NCBI GenBank assembly: GCA_028641055.1
Contig: CM054058.1
Coordinates: 238,748,187-238,812,186 of the forward strand
Length of the DNA: 64,000 bases
Direction of reading: 5' to 3'
From: Alopecurus myosuroides
Taxonomy: Eukaryota > Streptophyta > Magnoliopsida > Poales > Poaceae
In this document: positions 22,601 to 33,400 of the stretch, piece by piece
How the letters are laid out: each line of letters starts with the position of its first letter
Position numbering within the stretch: position 1 is the first letter of the stretch
The notes under the pieces: model-generated
Told to the model about the DNA's origin: nothing
Databases searched by the model: none
What the model saw: the letters and a program-made list of their open reading frames with translations, nothing else
Position numbers and translations under genes: made by a program

Positions 22601-24858
22601 TCGCCTTGTGCAGCTCCTGGCTGGGCGCTACTCGGTGACACGCCCGTTTGCACGCTGCTCAATGGATAAGCAGTGGCATCCGTGGCGATGGTGTCTTCTA
22701 CTCGCTGTGTGGCAGCGAGGTTCTCTTGTGCAGCAGCCCCTGTGGCGGGCTGCTCTTGCTCGGCTTCAGGCCGCTCGGTGGCGGTGTTGTCTTGCATCAC
22801 TTGATCTTGGTTCTCCTCGGCATTGCTGGCCGGAGGAGAAGGGGGTCTCTCATCATGGACAGCAGTGTCCTGTGCTGCTGGTCCTGACGCTGCGCCTTGT
22901 GCTGGATTGGCAGCAGCAGCATTGGCGTCGTGGTCCTCATCATCATCGTCCAGATTGACCAGAGGCACTGGTTTTTCCTTGGCTTGGTCGGACGCAAGAG
23001 CTGCATTCGCGTCCATAGGAGGACTGCAGAGAAAGAGAAATCGCAAATCAGAAGAAGATTGGGGAAAATAGCGCAGCGCGAGAAGGGAGGCGACCGAGAA
23101 GAGAGCTTACGCGGTGGTGCATTTGAGTTCTCGTCTGGATCTCTTCGCGACCACCTTCTTCTCGGCGGGCTTCCTCTTCTTGGCAGGTGGCGCTGGTGCC
23201 CCGCTACCAGCCCGTTTGCGGGTCTCAGGAGCGGCGATGGACAGGGGCTTGACGACTAGGGGCGCATCGCCCTCGTTCTCGTCTTCGTCCTCGTCGTCCT
23301 TGTCCGCGGCAGCTTCATCTGAGAATCCAAGAGAAAAGAGGAAAGAATCAGAAACAGCAAACGAGGAATTGGTGCTTCTCGGAGGCAAACGGAATGAAAG
23401 TACAATTACCATCGAAATCCTCGTCGGACCAGGTGCGGAGAGCGTCGCGCTTATCAGGGACGGGGGAGCGAGAGAGGTTGGGCTGCTCCACGGCATCAAA
23501 AGAGGGCACGTCATCCTCTTCACGGTCAGGAGACCAGTTGCCCTCAAAGACCTCGCAGCTCTCAATTATCTGGCGAGTAAGAACCTGAAAAGCAGAGGAG
23601 GATCACAAACTAGCCGAGAACCAGGAAGGAATCCTACTCGGATAGGCGTGCAGGTACAAAGCACACAAAGCCTAGGCAGTTTACTAAGCATTCTACCCGG
23701 ATAGGCGTGCAAACACAAAGCATACTAAGCCTAAGCATGTTTGCCGAAAGGTGTTACTCGGAAGGGCGTGCAAGTATAAAGCATATCGAGCCTAAGAGTT
23801 GTTCTCTAATAGGCTATCCGGCAAGGCGTGCAAGCATGAAGCACATTAAGCCTATGCAATTCGGCTAAGTGTCCTACTCGGAACACAAGGCAATTGCTAG
23901 CTAATGCAAGGAGGAGAAGTTATCTACTCGGAAAATGTATGCAGAGAGCAAAGTAAGGAAGGCGTACCCGCTCAATCGGCTTTGTGCGGCTGTACGGGAC
24001 GAACCCGTATTGCCAGTGGTCGCCAAGGCTTGTCGTCAAGATGTTCCTGGCGTGCCAGGGAACGTCGATGTTGTCGATCTCGATGGTGGTGGTCCTGGTG
24101 CAGTCGCGGGTCCCTCCCATGTAACACATGAGATGGCACCGCTCCTGGAGGGGCAGCACTCGGCGCTGGATCCAGCAGGCCACCGGGTCGTCGTTCTTGA
24201 GGCCCTCCGCCTTCAGCCAGCCGAGTCGATTCTCCATCTCGATGGTGTCATCGTCGTTGACGGGCTTGTCTTTCCAGTACATCCCGATTGGAGCGCGATT
24301 GCACCAAACGGGCAGATTGATTCTGTCGTTCACCGGGGCTCCTGGCTCGGCGGCAACGTTCCTGACGTAGAGGAACGTCTTCTGCCATAGCTTGACGGAG
24401 TCCAGCCCCTTGATGCGGGGGTGGTTCGTCCCGGACCGCTGCACCATCATGGCGCAGCCGGTGTCGGTGGCGCGGGCGACGCCCGCGGAGTCCTTCTTCC
24501 CGGTGGATTGCTGGCGCAGATGGAAATACCTGAGCCACGTCTCCCACGTGGGCCGGATGCCGAGGAAGGCCTCGCAGACCACGGCGTGGTAGGCGAGGAA
24601 GACCACGGCGTTCGGCGGCAGGTGGTGCATCTGGATGCCGAAGTGGTTGAGGAATTTCCTCATGAAATCGGAGGCGGGTAGCCCGAACCCGCGCTCGAAA
24701 TGCGCCAGGAAGACGACGCGCTCCCCTTCGCGCGGGGACGGCACGATTTCGCCGTCCGGCGCCCGGCACTCCACGCCGGGAGGGACTCGCCGGGTATTGA
24801 CGAGCCAGGCGCAATCCTCCGCGGTGACGCAGGAGCCGGCCCAGCCTGACTTGGCCAT
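19680..24858 (-). CDS. Spliced antisense gene of element B (eight exons, 1392 residues)
   Basis: From ATG 24858 the exons are 24858-23968, 23584-23410, 23318-23111, 23023-21655, 21475-21319, 21235-21152, 21071-20691 and 20593-19680. All introns are GT-AG, 80-383 bp, except a flanked-by-frame check: every junction keeps the frame, giving 1392 codons plus stop. Exon 1 resembles the plant family named 'putative gypsy type transposon' (PF04195 as I recall it), with FERGFGLPASDF and WLRYFHLR motifs. Exon 3 has a basic KKRK nuclear-signal-like cluster. Exon 4 has an Ala/Glu/Lys helical repeat, exon 7 a coiled coil, and exon 8 an acidic Ser-rich tail. Such extra antisense ORFs are known from Tat-lineage elements; their function is unknown. 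A host gene is unlikely because it lies inside the target duplications and C has a relative. Confidence 0.82.
23630..23885. repeat. Four diverged copies of a 60-bp repeat in intron 1 of the antisense gene
   Basis: Units starting near 23633, 23692, 23754 and 23815 share TACTCGGATAGGCGTGCAAG-like starts followed by AAAGCA and AAGCCTA. They lie wholly in the 383-bp first intron. Confidence 0.8.
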
Positions 24859-25024
24859 TGTGGTGAGTTGAGAAGGTGGAAGATTTCGAGTGGAGTTGGC
24901 TGGTGGATTGAGTCCGCGGCGGCGCGAGAGCTTGCGCGGCGGCGGAGAGCACGGTGGCGGAGAAGAGCAGGGGACGGAGAAGGAATAGTGCGAGGGAAGG
25001 GGAAAAGGAACTTACTGGCGGGGG

Positions 25025-25032
25025 TATTTATA
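25025..25032 (-). promoter_or_regulatory. TATA box for the antisense gene of B
   Basis: TATAAATA on the minus strand, 167 bp before ATG 24858. The spacing fits a normal plant promoter with a 5' UTR of roughly 135 bases. Confidence 0.6.
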
Positions 25033-25540
25033 TCTCCTCCGCGAGTTTACCGTTACCGTCGAGGGAGTGGGATCGATTGTGCCGTGTGGTGGATCCTGTG
25101 GCCGGCTAGAAACGCACACAAGCGCCGGTTGCGCGCGTAATGGCCACAGTTGATCCCACCACCGAATCGTGGCCTATAACTGCACTTGATGGGACATGAC
25201 GGCAGGTGGGCCCGTTGCGTGAAAACTGGACGCGTGGCAGGTCGTGTCCTGGGCAACCAAACGACAAGGTCGTGGATGCTTGACACGTGTGCAGTTGCTG
25301 CGCGAAGGGCTGGATTGTGCTCTGTGCCGCAGAGGCTCAATCTGAGAAATTCCTCTAAGTCTTTTTACTCGGCTACAGAGTGGAAAGCAAGTGCTACTCG
25401 GAAGAGAGGAAACTCAAAGTACTTTCCAGATAGCTACTCGGAGGTTCTACTCGGCATCTTGAGGTTCAAGAGCTGAGATGCAAAGGCTGGTTTTAAGCTG
25501 GCAGAGCCTAGTGAACAAGTTCGCAAGACTCAACCAGCTT

Positions 25541-25550
25541 CGGGGACTGC
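25541..25550 (+). other. Polypurine tract of element B
   Basis: CGGGGACTGC touches the 3' LTR. It is the same core as in the pol minisatellite and at 19065, 19491 and 21570. Confidence 0.7.
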
Positions 25551-26462
25551 TGTCGGGGGGTTACCCCCGAGTAGGGTAAAGACAGGTGGTAAAGGCCGCT
25601 TACAGAAGAGAGGTTTGGTCGAGTAGCCGACTACCAGGTACTCGCTACCCGGTCGACTGCTACTCGGTCTCACCTCAAGATGACCAGAAGGAGATATCAA
25701 TCAAGTTCTACCCTGACGAGTAGAAGGTTTGGCCCGAGTGCAATTGGCGGGAACCATTGGCGGGAACCTACTCGGGCCAGAAAGTCAAAGGAGCCGTTCT
25801 GACACAGGATCCCGCGTATCCTGGGTCCGTACTTGGCAGCATTCGAACTACTGTTCACGTGGGGACGGCCTGCCTGACAGTGACAGCATGGAAGCAGGCC
25901 GTGGCAGGATAAGGGGGGCCTACTCTGTGCCTAGGTACAGTGATACCAGTCTGTCCCCTAGTTTTGCCCAACGACTTTACGGAAGCAGCCAAGGTTAGGA
26001 ACCAAAGCTGTCAGCGGGTACTCGGAGAAAGGACGGTGTGCACACTATGTCGACACTTGTCTAGATTTGGACGTATCCGGCTGGGCACCGTGTATATAAG
26101 GTGCCCCGCCGCCTCCTGCGCGAGGCATGCTCTCATAGACGCTAACGGTGGCTCTCTGGAAACCCTAGAATCCCTGAGTTCTTGACCTAGCTCTACTCGG
26201 AGAAGAGAGAGAGGCTACTCGGTAGAGGCACCATTTGTTCTGTGGCTACTCGGAGAGACATCATAATATATAGAGAAAGGCAGGAGTGGGGGTTTTACCT
26301 CCTCACGAGGGCCCTGAACCTGGGTACATCGTGTTGTTTGTGTTGTGTGGATCTTACCTCACGCGGCTACTCGTCGCGTGATCCCTCCCCGGACACCTCC
26401 AGCGTCCATCGTCCCCACATCTTTAGCCATCCCATGGCATCTGCCGTGACACCACCACGACA
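25551..26462 (+). repeat. 3' LTR of element B
   Basis: 912 bp, two differences from the 5' LTR by eye, followed by the CCAAT duplication at 26463-26467. Confidence 0.93.
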
Positions 26463-26467
26463 CCAAT
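26463..26467. other. Target-site duplication CCAAT of element B, right
   Basis: It matches 11083-11087. Element A leader sequence continues after it. Confidence 0.9.
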
Positions 26468-26476
26468 AGCGCTTCA

Positions 26477-26495
26477 CTCCCCGGCAACAACGTCA
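26477..26495 (-). other. Primer binding site of element A
   Basis: The minus strand reads TGACGTTGTTGCCGGGGAG, eleven bases inside the LTR. It matches the tRNA-Asp-type site TGGCGCCGTTGCCGGGG with changes, as expected for an old copy. Confidence 0.65.
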
Positions 26496-26506
26496 GAAAA
26501 TAGTAT

Positions 26507-28014
26507 TGATGACCCACAAGTATAGGGGTTGTATCGTAGTACTTTCGATAAATAAGAGTGTCGAACCCAACGAGGAGCAGAAGGTGTTGACAAGCAGTTT
26601 CTATGAAGGAATAACTGTAAATACTGGAAAATAGATTTGTAGGTTTTTTTGATATTGCAGATAAATAAAGTGCGAGTAAATAAAATGCAGTAATAATAAT
26701 TGCAGCAAGTGGCCCAATCCTTTCTTCAACAAAGGACAAGCCGGTGAGTTTACATATGATTAACAAACGTTCTCGAGGACACACGGGAGGTTTCTGTCAA
26801 GTGCTTTTGTTCCATGCAGCTGAATAATTTTAGGTGTTTTGATAAGTGTTGTGTGGATGAACCTATGCCAATGTACCGTCCCATCCAAGACTAATACATA
26901 CTTATGATTATACCCCTTGCAAGCATCCGCAACTACAAGAAAGTAATTAAGAAATAAATCTAACCACAGCTTTAAACTCCGGGATCCTACGCTCCCTCGT
27001 GTAATGGTTTCCTAAAGGGGGTTTAGGTTTCTGTCACTCCTGCAACCCCACAATTAGTAGCCAACTACGTGATGCATTCCCCTAGTCCCATAAATGGTGA
27101 AGTATCATGTAGTCGACGTTCACATGACACCACTAGAAGAATAACACCACAACTTAAATATCAAACATTAATTATTATTCAACATTACTTCACTACTAAC
27201 AACTTGACTTCTTCCATGTCCTCAAGAACAACACGAACTACTCACAACACATCATATAGATCATGATCAGAGGTGATATAATGGATGGTAACAATCTGGT
27301 CATAAAGTGCAAACACCGATAAATCTCACAAGCATCAACTACTAACAAGTAATCCACACCGGGAGAGAGATCTAATGCAAAAAAATGATAGAGGCCTCTA
27401 ATTGTTACAGCGGGATGACGGTGGATGATTAGGGTGATGGTGCTGGTGGTGATGACGATGATGATGACGATCTTGATGATGCCCGGAGTGATGACAGTGA
27501 CGATGGCGGTGATTTCCCCTCTCCGGAGAGGAATTTCCTCGGCAGATTTCTCCCTGCCAGAGAGCTTTTCTCTCTCGGGTGTTTTCCGCCCTGCGGCGGC
27601 GGAATAATTCTTCGATGATGGAATGAGGCTTAGGGTTCCCTCGGGGCCAGGAACGCCAAAGATGACCCCAAGAGGTGGGCCAGGGTGGCCACACCCCTAG
27701 GTGGCCCGGCCGGGGGGGCGCCACCCCTAGGTGTGGGCCCCTGGTGGCCCCCCCTCCGGCTCTCCTTCTGGCCGAGTTCCTCCTCTGAACTTTTAGGAAC
27801 CCCCGGATGTCCCCCTTCTTCTTCCGATCTTCTGAAATATGGTATCTCGATGGTGCTTTTTCCATCAGATTTCTGGTCCCAGTGTTTATTCTCCAAAAAT
27901 TATAAAACATGCAAAATAAGATAAAATAACATAAGAGATGCATCATAACATGAAATATATCGATGCATGACATAAAATTATGATATAAAATAGTGACGCA
28001 AAATGGACGTATCA
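26507..28014 (-). repeat. 5' LTR of element A
   Basis: About 1.5 kb, from TGATGACCCACAAG to GACGTATCA on the + strand, which is the full LTR in minus orientation. It is followed inside by the primer binding site and leader, so it is not a solo LTR. It contains a GAT-rich simple repeat near 27445-27485 and the GC-rich hairpin near 27685-27745. ORFs in it are short and unsupported. On its right it abuts D3 sequence that starts mid-LTR. Confidence 0.85.
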
Positions 28015-29292
28015 AAGAAGTATGAAAGCAGTAGGTGTTTTATCAGTAGGCGGAAAATGGACCGGGGTTCACAGTTCACTAGTGGTGTCTCTCCGTGAAA
28101 GATAAATAACATGTGTGGTGAACAAATTACAGCTGGGCAATTGACAGAAATGAAGGCTGCGCCGTAGTGCATATGCAAGACATAAAGATTACTATGTGAT
28201 TTATGCGGGAATTACAACAAAATACATAGACCGTCATCCAACTGCATCTATGTCTAATAATCCACCCTCCGAATATCATCCGAACAAACATTGGGTATTA
28301 AGTTGCTAGCAACAGATTATCGTCGTAAGCAAAGTGTGTAATGTAAACAATGTAAACTAGGTAAACACCGTTGTTTTCTCCCTAATGGCAACATCACATC
28401 CTCCATCCGTCACGTTTCTGTCACTCGAGTACGGATGCAAAGGAGGCATGAACCCACTATCGAGCATAAATACTCCCTCTTGGAGTTACTAGCATCTACT
28501 TGGCCAGAGCATCTACTAATAACGGAGAGCATGCAAGATCATAAATAACATAAGCATGAAGATAACATGGTAGATTGATAATCAAAAGATATAGCATTCA
28601 AAATTCATCAGATCCCAGCAAACACAACATGTACCATTACATAAAGATGATCTCGATCATGTGAGGCAGCTCACGAGATCTAAACATGAGGTACAAAGTG
28701 GAGAGAACAACCATCTAGCTACTGCTATGGACCCGTAGTCCAGGGATGAACTACTCACACATCACTTCAGAGGAGGGCATGGTGATGTAGACCTCTCCGG
28801 TGATGGATTCCCCTCCCGGCAGGGTGCCGGGGAGAGCTCCAGAACCCTCCCGATCTCGGGATGATGATGACAGCGGCCTCGGGTGTTTTTCGGGACGAAG
28901 TGGTATATCTTTAGGGTTTACGTCTCGGGGGTATAAATATGCAAAAGGGCAAAGGCGATGGAGGCTGGGGGGGGGCCCACACCACCCCATGGCGCGGCCA
29001 GGGGGCGCCGCCCTATGGTGTGGCCCCCCTCCGGGTCTCTTCGGGACTCCGTGGAACCTTTAGGAATTCTAAGACTTCCGAGCTTCGAATTTTCCAATTC
29101 CGAGAATATTTTTAGAACAACTTTTATGAAACTAAAAACAACAGAATACATGGAACTGGCTCTGTGGCATCTTGTCAATAGGTTAGTCCGGAAAATCGAT
29201 AAAAAATACATAAAGTGTATAGCAAGCATGTGGGAAACAATAAGGAAACAACATGGAACATCAGAAATTAAGGACACATTTATGACGTATGA
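28015..29292 (-). repeat. D-family LTR, copy D3, right part
   Basis: Starts about 300 bp into the D LTR, where element A inserted, and runs to the terminus GACGTATGA. It is directly followed by the CATTA duplication and the rest of D2. It contains a TATA-like TATAAATA near 28932-28939 and a GC-rich hairpin at about 28971-29030. Confidence 0.78.
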
Positions 29293-29955
29293 CATTACAA
29301 ATAGATGATCTCGATCATGTGAGGCAGCTCACGAGATCTAAAAATGAGGCATAAAGTGGAGAGGACAACCATCTAGCTATGGACGCGTAGTCCAGGGATG
29401 ACCTACTCATAGTGTCACGCATCACTAGGGAGGTGGGCATGGTGGTGTAGACCCCTTTGGTGATGAATTCCTCTCCCGGCAGGGTGCCGGGGAGAGCTCC
29501 AGAACCCTCCCGATCTTGGGTTGACGATGACGGTGGCCTTGGGTGTTTATCGGGAATAAGTGGTATATTTTTAGGATTGACGTATCGGGGGGAGTAAATA
29601 GGCGAAAGGGCGATGACAGTGGACGCCCGAGGGGCCCACACCACCCCCAGGCGCGGCCAGGGGGACACGCCGCCCTATGGTGTGGCCCCCCTCCGGGCCT
29701 CTTCGGGACTCCGTGGAACCTTCGGGAATTCTAAGACTTCCGGGCTTCAAATTTTCCAATTCCGAGAATATTTCCAGAACAAATTTTTTGAAATTAAAAA
29801 CAACAGAAAACATGGGACTGCCTTTGTGGCATCTTGTCAATAGGTTAGTCCTGGAAAATCGATAAAAATGACATAAAGTGTAAGGAAAACATGTAGCATA
29901 AGGCATGAAAACAACATGGAACATCATAAATTATAGATACGTTTATGACGTATTA
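29293..29955 (-). repeat. D-family LTR, copy D2, right part
   Basis: Begins with CATTA and continues the D2 LTR that broke off at 2642, ending at GACGTATTA. It therefore looks like a tandem copy of 28632-29292 but is better explained as the host LTR of the D3 insertion. Beyond it the LINE sequence starts. Confidence 0.78.
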
Positions 29956-29962
29956 GTGGTTC

Positions 29963-30442
29963 TGATGGAGGGATGATAACCCGGTAGGCCAAACTCCAAG
30001 GAATAACCCGGCCCAAAGGACGCCGCGCAGGATCCGGCTAAGGATAAGGGAACCTGTGGAAGGCCCGAACTTGTAGGCCCAGCAACCCGGATCGTGGGTT
30101 ATTGTAGAGGAAAGTTAGGGTTTGTGCGCCGTGTCCGGGTAGGATCCAGGACGCGCCTTGGAGAATAAGCCAGGGGGTACGGGTGCTTTATAAACCGACC
30201 CCCAGGTCTAGTTTAGGCAGAGATCTAAGAACCCTAGCAATATCGCTTGATATCGAGCATCCAGTGTAATCCCAGAGTTGAGTTATTGTATCAAGATCGG
30301 AGACTCGGCGACTTTGATTGCCGGCTACCAGATCGAATTGCACCATGTTTTCCTCTGAGCTAAACCCTCTCCCAAACGCCTGTGTCGTCTTGCCCCAAGA
30401 TCAGTTACCCCCGGTAACATCTGCCGTGATTATCCCACGACA
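29963..30442 (+). repeat. 5' LTR of element C
   Basis: 480 bp, TGATGGAGGG to CACGACA. A TATA box (TATAAA, 30189-30194) and the first ATG after it (30345) lie inside. Confidence 0.92.
30189..30194 (+). promoter_or_regulatory. TATA box of the LTR promoter, element C
   Basis: TATAAA, 156 bp before the first downstream ATG at 30345. It is repeated at 40360-40365 in the 3' LTR. Confidence 0.65.
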
Positions 30443-33400
30443 GTTGGCGCCCACCGTGGGGCCTGCGTCCAAAGGTGTTTACATCACGGGAGAAGCTCGG
30501 AAGAGCATGGAGAATCTTGTCGTCGGCGAAATCTACATCGACCACAAAGGAGAAAAGATGGTGGACGATTCCGGCTGGGGGCCAGAGTCGGATCACCTCG
30601 AGTCCGGATCTATGGTGACGGTCGGCCGGATCAACATCTTCGTCGGTATGGTACGAACGCCTAATTTAAAAGTACAGTATCATGTGCATACTACAGGAAC
30701 TTCTAGCAGGGACAAAGAGACATTAAAGCAAGCGGCAAACTCGGTTTCGTCGGCCGCGCCGGGATACCTTAGATGGGCAGAACAAGAGGTAACATGGAGT
30801 AGAAGGGATCATCCGGAAAAAGTAGAGCGTCCAGGAGTCTTGGCGTTGGTGGTCGCTCCACAGGTTAATGGTTATGAACTGAAGAGGGTCCTGATGGACG
30901 GTGGAAGTAGCATCAACATCCTTTATTGGGAAACCTTCTTACGGATGAGTCTCAAAGAGTCCCAGTTACAGAAAAGTTCGACAATCTTTCATGGAATCGT
31001 GCCAGGTCACTCGGCGAGCCCCGAGGGAAAGATCACGTTGGAGGTTGCTTTTGGAGAATCGACGGATAATTATCGAGTTGAGTGGCTCACGTTCGAGGTG
31101 GTCAAATTGCGCAGTCCTTATCACGCACTGTTCGGAAGACCGGCTTACGCCAAATTCATGGCTAGGCCGTGCTACGTGTATTTGCAGTTGAAGATCCCGG
31201 GTCCTAAACGGACCATCACCATATATGGGAACCGGGATATAGCGGCCGAGTGTGACGAAGGAGATTCGGTTATGGCTGAGCAAGCATGCAGAAAGGAAGA
31301 GCTCGAATATTACCGGTCTCAAGTAAATCCGGATGACAGAACAGCCTTGAAAAAGCCGAATACCGAGGATGAGAGAGCAAAATTCAAGGCAGCACAAGAC
31401 ACCAAGAAGATAGATTTTGTCGAAGGTGATTCCACTAAGCAATTTACCATAGGGTCTAACTTGGGAAAAGAGCAGGAGGAAGCGCTTGTGGAGTTTATTC
31501 GTTCAAATGCGGATGTGTTCGCATGGACGCCTAGCGACATGCCGGGTATCCCTACAGAGCTGGCCGAGCACAGTTTGCATGTGGATCCCAAGTCCAGGCC
31601 CGTGAAGCAGGGTTTGAGGAAAATGAACGAGGAAAGAAGGAAGGCTATAGGCGAAGAGATCGCTCGGCTGTTGGCAGCCGGCTTTATCATGGAAGTATTT
31701 CACCCGGATTGGTTGGCGAACCCGGTTCTAGTGATGAAAAAGACCAATGAGTGGAGGATGTGCATTGATTTTACGAGTCTCAACAAACATTGCCCAAAGG
31801 ATCCGTTCGCGCTACCAAGGATAGATCAGATCATAGACGCAGTAGCTGGAAGCGATCTATTATGCTTCCTGGACGCATATTCCGGGTATCATCAGATCAA
31901 GCTCAAGAGGGAGGATTGGGAGAAAACATCGTTCATAACCCCTTTTGGGGCCTTCTGTTATAAAACTATGACGTTTGGATTGAAGAACGCCGGTGCAACT
32001 TACCAACGGTGTATTCAGAAGTGCTTCGAGGATCAAATCGGACGCAACGTCCATGCCTATGTGGATGATGTGGTCATCAAGACCAGGAAGGCGGAGACAT
32101 TTATCGATGATCTAAAGGAGACGTTCAAAAACTTGAGGAGGTACCAGATGAAGCTTAACCCGACAAAGTGCGTGTTCGGAGTTCCAGCTGGGAAATTACT
32201 CGGCTTTATAGTTTCCGAGAGAGGAATCGAGGCAAACCCGGATAAAATCAAGGCCATCCAGAGCCTGAAAAAACCGGAAAATTTGAAGCATGTTCAAAAG
32301 CTCACGGGCTGCGTAGCAGCCTTGAGCCGATTCATATCCAGACTCGGAGAAAAGGCAATACCCTTGTACCGGCTCTTGCGGAAATCAGATAAATTCGTGT
32401 GGGATCAAGAGGCGGATGAGGCGTTTGAGGCACTAAAGAAGCAGTTATCTGAAGCACCAGTATTAGCGGCGCCGGGTCCTAAAGAGCCTATGCTGCTATA
32501 CGTGGCAGCTGGCCCCCGAGCCGTCAGCGCCGTAGTTGTTGTGGAGCGCAAAGAGGATGGGAAAGGTTACCCGGTTCAGAGGCCGGTTTATTACGTCAGC
32601 GAGGTATTATCAGAAGCAAAGCAGCGCTATCCACATTGGCAAAAGTTGGTGTTCGGGGTCTTTATGGCCAGCCGGAAGTTGAAGCCGTATTTCCAAGAGC
32701 ATCCCATAACAGTGGTTAGTTCAATACCAATGGCGGATATCATCAGAAACTCGGACGCGACGGGAAGAATAGCCAAGTGGGCAATAGAGATGGGGGATTA
32801 TCACATCAACTACGAACCCAGGTCAGCAATCAAGTCCCAAGCTTTAATTGATTTCGTTAACGACTGGACACATACAGGCATGACTACGACGGTTCCAAAT
32901 TCCGAGTCATGGATCATGCACTTCGATGGATCTAAGCAATACGAGGGATCAGGAGCTGGGGTGGTACTAACATCACCCAAAGGAGATAAATTAAGTTACG
33001 TACTACAAATTCACTTCGACTGTTCCAACAACGTGGCCGAGTATGAGGCCCTATTGCACGGCCTAAGGGCAGCTAAGGAGATGAACGTCAAGAGAATACG
33101 GTGTTTCGGAGATTCGGACCTTGTGGTACAGCAGGTATCAGGAACTTGGGATAGAAAGGACGCAACTATGGCAGCATACCGCAGGGAGGTTGATAGGGTT
33201 GCAGGATGTTTTTCCGGGTATGAGGTGGAACATATAGACAGAAGAAAGAATGAGGCAGCCGACGCGCTCGCTAGACTCGGCTCGCGCAGAGAGCCGGTTC
33301 CACCTAACGTTTTCCTGGACGAATTATGGCGACCATCAGTTAAAACCGAGTCAGAGGAGGATTTGGCAAATCAAGACCCGGATTCAGGACTTGTGGCGAC

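Larger units (their letters stand above)
24859..25550. other. Antisense promoter region and 3' end of the interior of B
   Basis: No coding sequence is seen apart from antisense 5' UTR. The minus-strand leader from the TATA box to ATG 24858 contains no other ATG. The right part is rich in TACTCGG words and ends in the polypurine tract. Confidence 0.6.
11088..26462 (+). mobile_element. Young Ty3/gypsy Tat-lineage element B with spliced antisense gene
   Basis: A complete 15.4-kb element with two 912-bp LTRs that differ at two positions by eye (11277/25740, and A/G near 11819/26287), the target duplication CCAAT, a primer binding site and a polypurine tract. On the + strand it encodes gag-protease, then RT, a degenerate first RNase H, an archaeal-type second RNase H, and integrase. 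That second RNase H marks the Tat lineage (Retand, Grande, RIRE2, Ogre relatives). A long antisense gene occupies the space between pol and the 3' LTR. B sits inside the leader of element A, so it is younger than A. Confidence 0.93.
3615..28014 (-). mobile_element. Degenerate Athila-type Ty3/gypsy element A, split by element B
   Basis: Read on the minus strand the parts are: 5' LTR (28014-26507), primer binding site (26495-26477), leader interrupted by B, gag, protease, RT, RNase H and integrase (11086-6451), a non-coding tail, a polypurine tract (4019-4005), and only the last 390 bp of the 3' LTR (4004-3615). The RT has an FMDDF-type active site in place of YxDD, as is usual for Athila relatives. 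Gag and pol carry several stops and frameshifts, so the copy is dead. The left LTR is truncated, so no outer target duplication is left. The lineage rests on order, the FMDDF motif and gag resemblance. Confidence 0.8.

Noticed and set aside
19680..24858. Antisense exons as ordinary host genes
   Set aside because: They lie between pol and the 3' LTR inside perfect target duplications, and a relative lies at the same place in C.
26507..28014. Solo LTR of family A
   Set aside because: A primer binding site and leader follow it inside, and the leader continues across element B to gag.
28632..29955. Simple tandem duplication of a 660-bp LTR part
   Set aside because: The CATTA duplication shared with 2638-2642 fits a nested insertion better than a tandem copy.
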